Shown: positions 56,020 through 64,000, counted from the stretch's first letter. The stretch is DNA of 64,000 nucleotides from JAFDZV01 sp964455525 (GCA_964455525.1 CAYVWR010000004.1:186001-250000); one strand, 5' to 3'. Program-made: numbers and translations. Notes: generated by a model not told the origin, from the letters alone.

Positions 56020-57882
56020 TCAGACCTCTTCGATGCTCCGTTGGCCGAGGCTGGTTTGCACCGAGCTGTTGAGCACACGCTGTGCAAGAGGCTCGGTGGC
56101 ATGATCGAGCGCTTCGGTGATGGAACGGATCTGCCGATGATCGCTCCCGCCGAGCGCCTCCTCTAATCGGCTGATAAGCTGATCGATCTGTTCACGTTCG
56201 GTTTCTTCGACCAGGCCGGGGTGCTGTTCGGTTGTCTTTCGTGCTGCCAGAATCAGTGCCTGTGCCTCGGTACGTGCCTCTACAACCATGCGTTCGCTGA
56301 TATCGTCCTGTGCTTTCTCGATCGACTCGCGGAGCATGCGCTCGACCTCCTCCTCGGTAAGACCATAGCTCGGTTTTACGTCGATCTCCTGCTCGGTGCC
56401 GGTTCGCATATCCCGTGCCTTCACCCGCAGGATGCCGTCGGCGTCGATTGTGAACGCCACTTCGATCTTCGGCATTCCGGCCGGAAGCGGAGGCAGGGGG
56501 CCGAGAATGAACGATGCAAGCTGGCGGTTGTCGCGCACAAACTCGCGCTCCCCCTGATAGACATTGATATTGATCCCGGTCTGATTGTCCACAAACGTGG
56601 TATAATGCTCCTTGACCTGGGTTGGTATGGTCGTGTTGCGGGAGATCAGAATCGACATCATGCCGCCAACGGTCTCGATGCCGAGCGAGAGGGGGACCAC
56701 GTCGAGCAGAAGCGTATCGCGCCGGTTGCCGCTGAGCACATCGGCCTGCACGGCGGCGCCAAGCGCGACCACCTCGTCCGGGTTCAGCGAGTCGAACGGC
56801 TCGCGGTGGAACACCTCCCGGACAACCTGCTTGACGAGCGGCATCCGTGTGGAGCCTCCTACCAGCACCACCGCATCGATATCGGCGGCGGTAAGACCGG
56901 CATCGCGAAGCGCCAGGCGGCACGGCCCAACGGTGCGGTTGATGATCGGCCGGGCAAGTTCCTCCAGCTCCGTGCGGGAGATCGGGCGCTGCATGTGAAC
57001 ATCGTGGTCGGCAAGAACGATCGATATCACTGCTTCGTCTGCCGCGGAAAGCTCCTGTTTGGCTCGCTCGGCGGCATCGCGGAGCTGTTGCAGCTCTGCC
57101 GGGGATATCGTCTGCACGCCATGCCCGTGTGCAAGCTCGTCCCGGAGGCGTGCCATCAGTGCCTGATCGACATCGTCGCCGCCGAGATAGGTGTCGCCGC
57201 CGGTGGCAAGCACCTGATAGACCCCCCCTTCAAGCTTCAGGATCGACACGTCGAAGGTGCCACCGCCAAGATCGTAGACAACCACGGTTCCCTTGCGTTC
57301 GCGGTCGAGGCCATAAGCAAGCGCTGCTGCGGTAGGCTCGTTCAGAATGCGGAGCACATCCAGTCCTGCCAGTTTGCCGGCATCCTTTGTTGCCTGGCGC
57401 TGCGCATCGTTGAAGTAGGCCGGAACGGTGATGACAGCCGCCGTTATCTTCTCCTTGAAATGTTCTTCTGCGCGCGCTTTCAGGTCGCGCAGGATCATTG
57501 CCGAGAGTTCGATCGGCGTATAGTCCTGGCCGGCGATCTCCACGCGTACCAGTCCTTCGCGCCGCTGTGCCAGACGGTAGGAGAGGAGATGGGTGTCCTG
57601 CTGCACATCGGCATAGGATTTTCCCATGAGCCGTTTAACCGAGTAGACGGTTTTATCGGTATCGGTGAACAGATGTTCCTTTGCCTTGCGCCCGACCACT
57701 ATGTTGTTGTTATCGAGCACTGCCACCACCGAGGGGACTATCCCATCGCCATCCACATCAATGATGCGTGGCGTCTCTTCTTCATCGATATATGCCACAA
57801 GGGAATTTGTCGTGCCGAGGTCTATGCCAACCACATGGCGGCGGCGCTCCGGGCCAAGATCTATTTGCAGGAGAGATGACAT
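56020..57882 (-). CDS. hscA: Fe-S assembly chaperone HscA (Hsp70 type)
   Basis: 620-aa DnaK-like protein: VVGIDLGTTNSLVAY, the DLGGGTFDVSIL phosphate loop, LVGGSTRMPLVKQVV, then a substrate-binding domain starting near LLLDVVPLSLGIETVGG. The short N-terminal SSLLQIDLGPERRRH and lack of the long acidic DnaK tail, together with the neighbouring hscB, identify it as HscA. It binds the LPPVK motif of IscU and, driven by HscB, promotes cluster transfer. It starts 163 nt after hscB. Confidence 0.9.
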   Translation of the reverse strand: MSSLLQIDLGPERRRHVVGIDLGTTNSLVAYIDEEETPRIIDVDGDGIVPSVVAVLDNNNIVVGRKAKEHLFTDTDKTVYSVKRLMGKSYADVQQDTHLLSYRLAQRREGLVRVEIAGQDYTPIELSAMILRDLKARAEEHFKEKITAAVITVPAYFNDAQRQATKDAGKLAGLDVLRILNEPTAAALAYGLDRERKGTVVVYDLGGGTFDVSILKLEGGVYQVLATGGDTYLGGDDVDQALMARLRDELAHGHGVQTISPAELQQLRDAAERAKQELSAADEAVISIVLADHDVHMQRPISRTELEELARPIINRTVGPCRLALRDAGLTAADIDAVVLVGGSTRMPLVKQVVREVFHREPFDSLNPDEVVALGAAVQADVLSGNRRDTLLLDVVPLSLGIETVGGMMSILISRNTTIPTQVKEHYTTFVDNQTGININVYQGEREFVRDNRQLASFILGPLPPLPAGMPKIEVAFTIDADGILRVKARDMRTGTEQEIDVKPSYGLTEEEVERMLRESIEKAQDDISERMVVEARTEAQALILAARKTTEQHPGLVEETEREQIDQLISRLEEALGGSDHRQIRSITEALDHATEPLAQRVLNSSVQTSLGQRSIEEV

Positions 57883-58045
57883 TCGGTTATCGATTTACAG
57901 TGTAGGGTATAATCGGGGCAGGAACCCGAGCGCCGGGGCGCGCCTTCTACCGTTTCCGGCCCCGATATGGATCGTGCCGGTATGGATCATGGCAGGCATG
58001 CCCTCTTCGGGATCGCCCGTTATGATCCATAGGGAGACCCCTGGG

Positions 58046-58633
58046 TCAATGCACAACGCCCGGGCCACCATGAACGGCAGCATCGATGGTGGCAAGAAGC
58101 GTGCGGAGATAGTTCCTTGTGTTCAGCAGGGCGTTCAGTCTGCCAAGGACTGCATGGCGAAGTGCCTGGTCGGCATCCTCTGGCAGCGCATGCCATTGGC
58201 TGGCGATGGCGTCGAGTTCGGCGCGCATGCCCTCCATTTTCAGGCGAAGGCGCGCCTCGATGCCGAGCAGTTCGTTACGGAGGGTATCCTTCCGCGCCTC
58301 ATCCTCCTCAAATCGGGTCTCGGCCACCTTCTCCTGCATTTCCATCAGCTCCATCAGAAGGGAGGGGGGGATCTGTTTGCGTTCTCCCTCGGGCAGATCG
58401 GGCCATTCCAGCGCCAGCAGATAGCGTGCCCGCTCGTATGGGTCCTTCAAGGTACGGTAGGCCTGGTTCAGCAGGCTGGAACGCTCAAGGCTCGTCTGAC
58501 GAGCATCGTCGTCTGCCTGTGTGTGGAAGTCAGGGTGGTACTCGCGGCTGAGGTCGTAGTATCGTTTCTGAAGCTGCTCCTCGTCCAGAACGATCTGACG
58601 GGGGAAGCCCATGAATTCGAAGTAATCGGTCAT
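58046..58633 (-). CDS. hscB: Fe-S co-chaperone HscB
   Basis: 195 aa from the ATG at 58633. N-terminal J-domain with the HPD motif at residues 33-35 (YYDLSREYHPDFH), then RTLKDPYERARYLL. A C-terminal three-helix region (SLLMELMEMQEKV, then LNTRNYLRTLLATID) is what binds IscU in HscB. J-domain co-chaperone that stimulates HscA. Slightly longer than E. coli HscB. Lies directly upstream of hscA on the same strand. Confidence 0.9.
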   Translation of the reverse strand: MTDYFEFMGFPRQIVLDEEQLQKRYYDLSREYHPDFHTQADDDARQTSLERSSLLNQAYRTLKDPYERARYLLALEWPDLPEGERKQIPPSLLMELMEMQEKVAETRFEEDEARKDTLRNELLGIEARLRLKMEGMRAELDAIASQWHALPEDADQALRHAVLGRLNALLNTRNYLRTLLATIDAAVHGGPGVVH

Positions 58634-58729
58634 CGCGGTAAAAGCAGGCAAAAGAGATAAAGGCGGTGGCCCATAACGGGACGGGGGGGTGCATTGCCAG
58701 GGCCACCGGGAAGAAAAACAGAGATCGGA

Positions 58730-59119
58730 TTACTCGTCGTCCCCTAGATCATTCAGCAGATCAATCGCCTTGTTGACTTCGTCGTCGATCTGTTTTGCGA
58801 TGCGTTCGGCAAGTTTGTAGAGCCTGAGCAGTGCCTCGCTGGAGGAGGGGGCGAGATTATCGTGGGAGATGCGAAAGACAACCTCGCCGGTATCGTTGCG
58901 CATGGTCAGGACGTATTTGTAGTTCTCCTTGATGCGGCGTATCGTAAAGGTCGATTTCCCGCGAAGAGATGCAACATACTCGTCCGTCTCGTCGCCAAGC
59001 TCCCATATGATTTTCCGTTCGACGGTGCGTGCGTGGAGCTTATCCACCAGCACATCATAATTCGGATCGGTGTCGAAGCTGGGGTCGTTATCGTATGGAT
59101 GTTTTGTATAGTCGTCCAT
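58730..59119 (-). CDS. Uncharacterised protein between iscA and hscB, 129 aa
   Basis: From the ATG at 59119 (the open frame to 59215 is not protein-like). An acidic N-terminus (YDNDPSFDTDPNYD) leads into a beta-rich core (KSTFTIRRIKENYKYVLTM, GEVVFRISHDNLAP) and ends in a helix (LLRLYKLAERIAKQIDDEV). No cysteines, no membrane segment. I do not recognise the family. Its place inside the isc gene order, with 96 nt to hscB, suggests a link to Fe-S assembly, but only by position. Confidence 0.65.
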   Translation of the reverse strand: MDDYTKHPYDNDPSFDTDPNYDVLVDKLHARTVERKIIWELGDETDEYVASLRGKSTFTIRRIKENYKYVLTMRNDTGEVVFRISHDNLAPSSSEALLRLYKLAERIAKQIDDEVNKAIDLLNDLGDDE

Positions 59120-59214
59120 AAAGAACAGGTAGAGGTAACGATATCCTTTCGGTGAACCGATGCGCCGTTTTCTCCATGAACGGCGCACAACGAATGCCGG
59201 CCAGGGGCAATGCA

Positions 59215-59248
59215 CAACACAAAGGCGGAATGTTGAAGAACACTCCGC
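59215..59248 (-). terminator. Hairpin after iscA
   Basis: GGCGGAATGTT (59223-59233) pairs with AACACTCCGCC (59238-59248), one mismatch, loop GAAG; TTTGTGTTG follows on the minus strand. May reduce transcription into the next genes. Confidence 0.55.
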
Positions 59249-59292
59249 CCCGCGCCGATCAATGCTTACAGCAGATAGTCCACATCGGCCGG

Positions 59293-59667
59293 TTATACGC
59301 CGAAGCTTGATCCGCAGCCACAGGTCTTGGCGGCCTGCGGATTATTGAAGACGAAGCCGCGACCGTTCAGACCATCGGTGAAATCGAGCTGCGTTCCCAT
59401 CAGATAGAAGAGGCTCTTGCCGTCGATGAAAAGACGGATGCCTTCCTGCTCGATCACCTTATCGGCCTCGCGCTGCTCGGCATCAAAGCCGAGGGTATAG
59501 CTCAGACCGGAACAGCCACCACCCTTGACCCCGACGCGCAAGCCGTAGGTTTCCGGGATGCTGTTGCTTTCCATGATCTTCCGTACCTCGGCGATTGCTT
59601 TCTCGGTAAGGATAATGGGACCGGCCGGAGCGGTCTCGGTCATCTCCTGGATATCTAGTTCAGCCAT
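59293..59667 (-). CDS. iscA: A-type Fe-S carrier protein IscA/ErpA family
   Basis: 124 aa from the ATG at 59667 (another in-frame start at 59673). The three conserved cysteines are C52 (GGGCSGLSY) and C116, C118 (TCGCG). A-type carriers receive clusters from IscU/HscA-HscB and deliver [4Fe-4S] to targets. The N-terminal ~15 residues are an acidic extension. It lies 41 nt after iscU on the same strand. Confidence 0.92.
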   Translation of the reverse strand: MAELDIQEMTETAPAGPIILTEKAIAEVRKIMESNSIPETYGLRVGVKGGGCSGLSYTLGFDAEQREADKVIEQEGIRLFIDGKSLFYLMGTQLDFTDGLNGRGFVFNNPQAAKTCGCGSSFGV

Positions 59668-59708
59668 TGTCAAAATCTCCTCGTTTCAAGTACACAATCT
59701 GGAAGAGC

Positions 59709-60137
59709 TTATGCCATGGAAACGGCGTTCTGCTCCTGTTCGTTCTGATGTGCCGAATCCTGCTTCTTCTTGAAGTCGGCGATCGCTGCCTTGATTGCAT
59801 CCTCGGCCAGCACCGAGCAATGGATCTTTACCGGCGGCAGGTTCAGATCGGAGACGATCTGGGTATTCTTGATGTTCTCGGCCTCGTCAACGCTCTTTCC
59901 CTTGATAAGCTCGGTTGCATAGCTTGAAGAAGCGATGGCCGAACCGCAGCCGAAGGTCTTGAACTTTGCATCCTCGATGATCCCGGTCATGGGATTGATC
60001 TTGAGCTGTAGACGCATCACGTCACCGCATTCCGGTGCCCCTACCAGGCCGGTGCCAACGGTGTCGTCGTTGATGTCGAGCGTGCCAACATTGCGTGGGT
60101 TATTATAATGGTCGATGACCTTCTCAGAATAAGCCAT
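59709..60137 (-). CDS. iscU: Fe-S cluster scaffold IscU
   Basis: 142 aa. Cluster ligands C37 (ECGD, with D39), C64 (FGCGSA), H106 and C107 are all present. The HscA-recognition motif LPPVK is at residues 100-104. This is the true ISC-type IscU and not SufU. The C-terminal ~15 residues (DSAHQNEQEQNAV) are an extra polar tail. It accepts sulfur from IscS. Between iscS and iscU lies the hypothetical gene at 60289-60882. Confidence 0.95.
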   Translation of the reverse strand: MAYSEKVIDHYNNPRNVGTLDINDDTVGTGLVGAPECGDVMRLQLKINPMTGIIEDAKFKTFGCGSAIASSSYATELIKGKSVDEAENIKNTQIVSDLNLPPVKIHCSVLAEDAIKAAIADFKKKQDSAHQNEQEQNAVSMA

Positions 60138-60288
60138 TGCCGTGTTCCTTCTATGATTTCGATTCGCTACTGAATTTCAAACAAGTTCTATGCTATAGAC
60201 GATTTCAGCGCTGTTGTACGGTGAGTCGTCACATATTGGTATCATCGCCCGGATGGGCCGGGTTGCTGCCGTTGTTCTGCTGCGCCGT

Positions 60289-60882
60289 TCATTGCTGCTC
60301 TCCTGCTTCACGTTTTGCTTTTGCGGCGGCCATGCGTGCCTGGAGTTCGGCGATCTTGGCCGCCTTTTCGGCGTCATCGGCAGGGGATGGGGCGGAAGGG
60401 GGCGCTACCGGAGCCGCCTCGGCCGTCCGTTCCTTCGCTTTTGCGGCGGCCATACGTGCCTGGAGTTCGGCGATCTTGGCCGCTTTTTCGGCGTCATCGG
60501 CCGAAGGACGAGCCGCATCTCCGGCAGGGGCCGATGGAGGAACAGGCCGTTTCTTTGGCGTCCCGGCGTCCTTCTTTTCCTGGGCAACCGGTGCTGGTGT
60601 AAGATAGTCCGGCATATTCAGCTCAAAGCTCTGCCGGTTTATCCGTTTCAACATCCCTTTGTGCTCCCAGTCGTCAACGACCTCTTGTGTGAGCCGTTCC
60701 ATATCGGCATACGAGAGTTTGCTCTGATTCTCCTGAAGAAACCTCCAGAGGCCGTACTGAATATCACGGAAGAAGAGGTTCGACCGGTGATATACCCCGT
60801 ACCGCTTCGATCGGAGAAAGTCCAGAAACCGTTCCGGTTCTGACTTGACGATATCAATCGCCGAGTGCTTCATAGCCGCCAT
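60289..60882 (-). CDS. Uncharacterised protein between iscS and iscU, 197 aa, with duplicated helical module
   Basis: The N-terminal ~85 residues look like a compact domain (AIDIVKSEPERFLDFLRSK, SNLFFRDIQYGLWRFLQEN, RLTQEVVDDWEHKGMLKRI) and are the likely conserved core. Residues about 95-125 are Pro/Ala-rich linker. The C-terminus carries two identical copies of ADDAEKAAKIAELQARM plus AAAKAK, 40 residues apart, predicted as charged helices. No cysteines apart from none visible in the core, no membrane segment. Function unknown; location within the isc gene order suggests a partner role, which is inference only. Confidence 0.7.
   Translation of the reverse strand: MAAMKHSAIDIVKSEPERFLDFLRSKRYGVYHRSNLFFRDIQYGLWRFLQENQSKLSYADMERLTQEVVDDWEHKGMLKRINRQSFELNMPDYLTPAPVAQEKKDAGTPKKRPVPPSAPAGDAARPSADDAEKAAKIAELQARMAAAKAKERTAEAAPVAPPSAPSPADDAEKAAKIAELQARMAAAKAKREAGEQQ
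60317..60501 (-). repeat. Two 65-bp direct repeats inside the 60289-60882 gene
   Basis: 60317-60381 and 60437-60501 differ at only 2 of 65 positions and are offset by 120 bp (40 codons), coding for the duplicated DDAEKAAKIAELQARM segment. The near-identity of the DNA implies a recent duplication or ongoing gene-internal conversion. Confidence 0.85.
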
Positions 60883-61026
60883 CGGGATTCCTCCCGTCTT
60901 TCCTTCAATTGCGATGCTTCACATTGCGCTCTGGCTGCCCGGCGATGCTCCCACCGTCTCCTGAAGCGCGTTAGAGGGGGAACCCATGTGATGCCTCTGC
61001 CGCACATGGGCTTTCCCGCAACAAAT

Positions 61027-62256
61027 TTAGTGATGTGCCCACTCAACAGTCTTAAGGTCGATGCCAAGCTTTGCCATTTCATACAGCGGCGACATCTCGC
61101 GCAGCTTGCGAACCGCGTCGATCACATTGTCGAGCGTATAGTCGATCTCCTCTTCGGTGGAGAACTGTCCCATACCGAAGCGGATGGAACTATGGGCCAG
61201 ATCATCGCCTACGCCCAGGGCCTTCAGCACATAGCTTGGCTCAAGCGATGCCGATGTGCAGGCCGATCCTGATGACACCGCGATATCCTTGATACCCATC
61301 ATCATGGCTTCTCCCTCGACATAGGTGAAGGAGACGTTCAGATTGCCGGGGAGGCGCTTCTGCGGCTCCTCCAGAGGATCGGGGCCATTGACATAGATTT
61401 CGTCGAGCGTATCCTTCAAGCCCTTCCAGAGTTTGTCGCGGAGGCGCGCGGCATGAGCGGCATTCTGCTCCATCTCCGCCATGGCCAGCTCGACAGCCTT
61501 GCCGAATCCAACGATGCTCGGCACGTTCAGCGTGCCGGAGCGCATGCCGCGCTCGTGGCCGCCGCCATCTATCTGGGCCACCAGGCGGACACGGGGCTTG
61601 CGTTTGCGTACATAGAGCGCGCCCACCCCCTTCGGCCCATAGAGCTTGTGTGCTGTGAACGATGCCAGATCAACATTCAGTTCATCGACATTGAATGGGA
61701 TCTTGCCAATGGTCTGGGTGGCATCGGTATGAAAGAGCACGCCACGCTCGCGGCAGATGGCGCCGATCGCTTTGATATCCTGAATCGTGCCGATCTCGTT
61801 GTTGCCATGCATGATGGAGACCAGGATGGTTGTATCGGTGATGGCCTCGCGCAGACGGTCCAGATCGAGGAACCCCTCACGGCTCACCGGCAGGTAGGTC
61901 ACACGGAAGCCATTGCGCTCCAGTGCCTTGCAGGTGTCGATCACCGCCTTGTGCTCGGTGGTTGCCGTGATGATATGATCCCCCTTGGAGCGATACATTT
62001 CGGCAACACCCTTGATGGCAAGGTTGTCCGATTCGGTAGCGCCGGAGGTGAAGACGATCTCCTTGGGATCGGCTCCAATCGCCGCCGCGATCTTCTCGCG
62101 TGCCTCCTCAACACCTGCCTCTGCCCTCCAGCCGAACTCATGGTTGCGGCTTGCAGCATTGCCAAATATTTCGGTGAAATAGGGGAGCATAGCCTCGAGA
62201 ACACGCGGATCTAACTGCGTCGTCGCATTGTTGTCGAGATAAATGGGAAGCTTCAT
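61027..62256 (-). CDS. iscS: Cysteine desulfurase IscS
   Basis: PLP-dependent enzyme that removes sulfur from cysteine. The PLP lysine is K204 (FTAHKLYGPKG) and the catalytic cysteine is C333 in the flexible loop (SSGSACTSASLEP). The 409-aa length and the C-terminal extension ending MAKLGIDLKTVEWAHH are characteristic of IscS, not SufS/NifS. The start MKLPIYLDNNATTQLDPRV is clear. 88 nt after iscR on the same strand. Confidence 0.96.
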   Translation of the reverse strand: MKLPIYLDNNATTQLDPRVLEAMLPYFTEIFGNAASRNHEFGWRAEAGVEEAREKIAAAIGADPKEIVFTSGATESDNLAIKGVAEMYRSKGDHIITATTEHKAVIDTCKALERNGFRVTYLPVSREGFLDLDRLREAITDTTILVSIMHGNNEIGTIQDIKAIGAICRERGVLFHTDATQTIGKIPFNVDELNVDLASFTAHKLYGPKGVGALYVRKRKPRVRLVAQIDGGGHERGMRSGTLNVPSIVGFGKAVELAMAEMEQNAAHAARLRDKLWKGLKDTLDEIYVNGPDPLEEPQKRLPGNLNVSFTYVEGEAMMMGIKDIAVSSGSACTSASLEPSYVLKALGVGDDLAHSSIRFGMGQFSTEEEIDYTLDNVIDAVRKLREMSPLYEMAKLGIDLKTVEWAHH

Positions 62257-62344
62257 GGCTTGGTCTGTCAGTTTCTGAAATTGTATTCTCTCTGTTGCAA
62301 CAACTATCTGGCCTTGTCAGTGCCGGGATACGGGCATTGGATCA

Positions 62345-62767
62345 TCAGCCCTCGCGTTCGATAAACGATGGCTCTGTCATCTCGGCAATGGTCATCTGCG
62401 TAAACGCCGCCGTGATCTTCTGTTGCAAGCGCCGCAATGGGTCCTTGATCGTGCAGAGATCATGCAGGGCACAGGTGCCGTTTTCCATGCACTCGGTAAG
62501 CCCCCTGCCTCCTTCTATCGCCTGAAGCACGGTCTGCACTGAAATTTCCCTTGCCGGTTTCCCGAGCGAGTATCCTCCACGTGCGCCTTCGGTGGAGGAG
62601 GCAATCCCGGACCTGGAGAGCTGCGAAAGGATCTTGGCGCAAAGCTCCTGCGGCAGCCCGTACTCCTCGGCGATCTCACGGGCTGTGGCGGAACGACCCC
62701 CTGGCAACATTGCCAGGTGGCGCAGCGCGATCAATCCGTATTCTACTTTCTTTGAGAGTTTTAACAT
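62345..62767 (-). CDS. iscR: Rrf2-family regulator IscR
   Basis: 140 aa. N-terminal winged helix (LSKKVEYGLIALRHLAML ... LPQELCAKILSQLSRSGI ... TEGARGGYSLGK). The [2Fe-2S] cysteines C93, C99 and C105 have the IscR spacing (C-x5-C-x5-C: ECMENGTCALHDLC). First gene of the isc group, so it should autoregulate through the palindrome at 62811-62835. A histidine (H102) near the cysteines could be the fourth ligand. Confidence 0.9.
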   Translation of the reverse strand: MLKLSKKVEYGLIALRHLAMLPGGRSATAREIAEEYGLPQELCAKILSQLSRSGIASSTEGARGGYSLGKPAREISVQTVLQAIEGGRGLTECMENGTCALHDLCTIKDPLRRLQQKITAAFTQMTIAEMTEPSFIEREG

Positions 62768-62810
62768 CGTATCGTCCGGTTCACATGTTCGCTGCGCTAT
62801 GCGACGTCCG

Positions 62811-62835
62811 AACTCCGACTAAATTGGTCCGAGTT
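62811..62835 (-). promoter_or_regulatory. Predicted IscR type-1 operator in front of iscR
   Basis: AACTCCGAC (62811-62819) and GTCCGAGTT (62827-62835) form a 25-bp near-palindrome (8 of 9 pairs) around a central TAAATTG. Length, half-site spacing and the CGACTAAATT core resemble the IscR/Rrf2 binding sites upstream of isc operons. It lies 44-68 nt upstream of the iscR ATG, where a promoter would be, so holo-IscR could repress the whole group. Confidence 0.65.
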
Positions 62836-63063
62836 GGAACAAACTTACTTGCTTGAGCGCTCTACAGCAAGAGTCGTGCTTTGCAGTAGATGAAATATTT
62901 TGTTGGTTGTAGGCAAAACTATCGGGGTAGAAGCCAAGATAGATCAACCGGGGCTATTTTATCGTTTTCTTCCGCATTCCTTCCGGTAACAACCTGGCTC
63001 CCACGTTCTGTTCCGATGGCTGAACAGGGCCTGCGGATGATTTTCCTGGAATTAGTTATAGTG

Positions 63064-63747
63064 ATGGCAGATTCCTCAGCCGCCGACCATATCCTTATCG
63101 GGCTTACCGGCTCGATAGGCTCCGGCAAATCGACTGTGGCCGATATCTTTGAGCGGAACGGCATCCCGGTGCTGCGGTCCGATCTGATTGCAAAGGAGCT
63201 GATGGCCTCCGATCCAGAGATGATCGCTGCCATTCAGGATGAGTTCGGTTCCGAGGCATATAACCATGGCGAGCTTAATCGTTCCTATCTTGCCCGGCAG
63301 ATATTCAACGATCGCCAGAAGCTGGAGCGGATGAACGCGATCGTGCACCCCCGCACCATTGCCGAGCAGGGACGGCGGGCACAGGAGCTTTTCAGCAAGG
63401 GGAGCGCTGCTGTTGCCTGCGAGGCCGCCTTGATCTTCGAGAGCGGCGGGCAGGGGCGGTTCGACTATATCGTGGTGGTTGATGCCGATCGTGATCTGCG
63501 GCTTCGGCGCGCCGCCGAGCGCGATAATGCCTCGATCGAGGATATGATCCGCCGCGATGCATCGCAGATTCCGGCAGAGCAGAAGGTGGACGGGGCCGAC
63601 TTCGTCATCAAGAACAATGGGACGATGGAGGAACTGGAGCGCAACGCACGCTTTATCTCCATGCTGATCCGGTCGCTGCCGCCGCGCGATCGGATCGAAG
63701 GGGGGGATGATGAGGAGGAGGGGGAGTTCGACGGCCTTGATGAGTGA
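63064..63747 (+). CDS. coaE: Dephospho-CoA kinase
   Basis: Last step of coenzyme A synthesis. The P-loop GLTGSIGSGKSTV lies close to the ATG at 63064, which fixes that start; the frame is open to 62890. VLRSDLIAKELM, IVHPRTIAEQGRRAQELF and YIVVVDADRDLRLRRAAERDN complete the family. 227 aa, with an acidic tail (GGDDEEEGEFDG). Divergent from iscR, sharing a ~296-nt spacer with the IscR operator. Confidence 0.92.
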   Translation: MADSSAADHILIGLTGSIGSGKSTVADIFERNGIPVLRSDLIAKELMASDPEMIAAIQDEFGSEAYNHGELNRSYLARQIFNDRQKLERMNAIVHPRTIAEQGRRAQELFSKGSAAVACEAALIFESGGQGRFDYIVVVDADRDLRLRRAAERDNASIEDMIRRDASQIPAEQKVDGADFVIKNNGTMEELERNARFISMLIRSLPPRDRIEGGDDEEEGEFDGLDE

Positions 63748-63948
63748 TGGCGATATCCTGCCATTGCTCACGATGATCCAGAAGCGCTTGTACTATGTTG
63801 TTCGGATTGTCGTTATACAGCATGTCGATCGCAGGCCCCGAACAGAGCGATCGTCTCGCCTTGGTGGTTGCCGGGCGCAACCGGAAATGGCCGCGTTGGC
63901 GAGGGGATGGAAGTACGGATGATGAACAGGCATTCCAATACATATATG

Positions 63949-64000
63949 ATGAACGTAGAACTCGCGACACTTCCTGTGCTGGACCCTGTGGCAGCCCAGG
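63949..64000 (+). CDS. Possible gene start truncated by the window edge
   Basis: ATGAACGTAGAACTC begins a frame that reads MNVELATLPVLDPVAAQ and runs off the right end. ATGs at 63946 and 63919 are in the same frame. The residue pattern looks like a real N-terminus, but 17 codons are not enough to judge. Another + frame from 63797 is also open to the edge and looks less like protein (Arg/Trp-rich). Confidence 0.3.
   Translation, partial: MNVELATLPVLDPVAAQ

Overview
The window is a compact, GC-rich bacterial chromosome segment of about 64 kb. It most resembles the Bacteroidota-Chlorobiota (FCB) group, plausibly a Kapabacteria- or Ignavibacteria-like lineage. The main evidence is five large predicted secreted proteins that end in type IX secretion (T9SS) C-terminal sorting domains, and the gene order dnaN-recF-dciA(DUF721)-gyrB. 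The placement is inference: there is no rRNA and no taxonomic search was possible. No tRNA, rRNA, CRISPR array, transposase or phage gene was seen. The sequence has one 100-N assembly gap (21238-21337).

Layout. 0-5.5 kb: a conserved hypothetical gene, mtaB (tRNA modification), an M28 peptidase, a decayed beta-propeller remnant, then a minus-strand group BON-LysM / recX / CPXCG protein. 5.7-10.8 kb: dnaN, recF, dciA, gyrB; dnaA is not next to them. 11-15.4 kb: pckA, a lipoprotein, xseA-xseB. 15.8-22.4 kb: two paralogous glycine-rich T9SS proteins; the second carries at least eight 75-residue repeats and contains the gap. 22.7-30.5 kb: desaturase, methyltransferase, YfhO-type membrane protein, proline dehydrogenase, frr, a small unknown, trxB. 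30.6-39.6 kb: unknown coiled-coil protein, methyltransferase, queA, half-size EamA transporter, a T9SS sensor-like propeller, an ABC exporter and a pseudouridine synthase. 39.7-49.6 kb: an M16 peptidase pair (one catalytic, one with the zinc site lost), pdxA, fbp, uspA, a DUF5684-type membrane protein, an M24 peptidase and a TPR protein.

49.7-62.8 kb, all on the minus strand: a complete ISC iron-sulfur assembly locus in the order iscR, iscS, unknown, iscU, iscA, unknown, hscB, hscA, [two T9SS proteins, sodB], fdx, iscX, LON-domain protein. A 25-bp palindrome in front of iscR looks like a type-1 IscR operator. coaE diverges from iscR, and a truncated gene may begin at the right edge.

How it fits together: pckA and fbp are the two committed gluconeogenic enzymes. 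pdxA makes the PLP that IscS needs. The ISC system can supply the Fe-S clusters of MtaB. SodB, TrxB and Fdx are redox functions near or inside the Fe-S region. The most interesting items are the ISC locus with two uncharacterised genes between its core genes, the paralogous glycine-rich/repeat surface proteins, and several leader hairpins with U-tracts placed right at ribosome binding sites (recX, pdxA).
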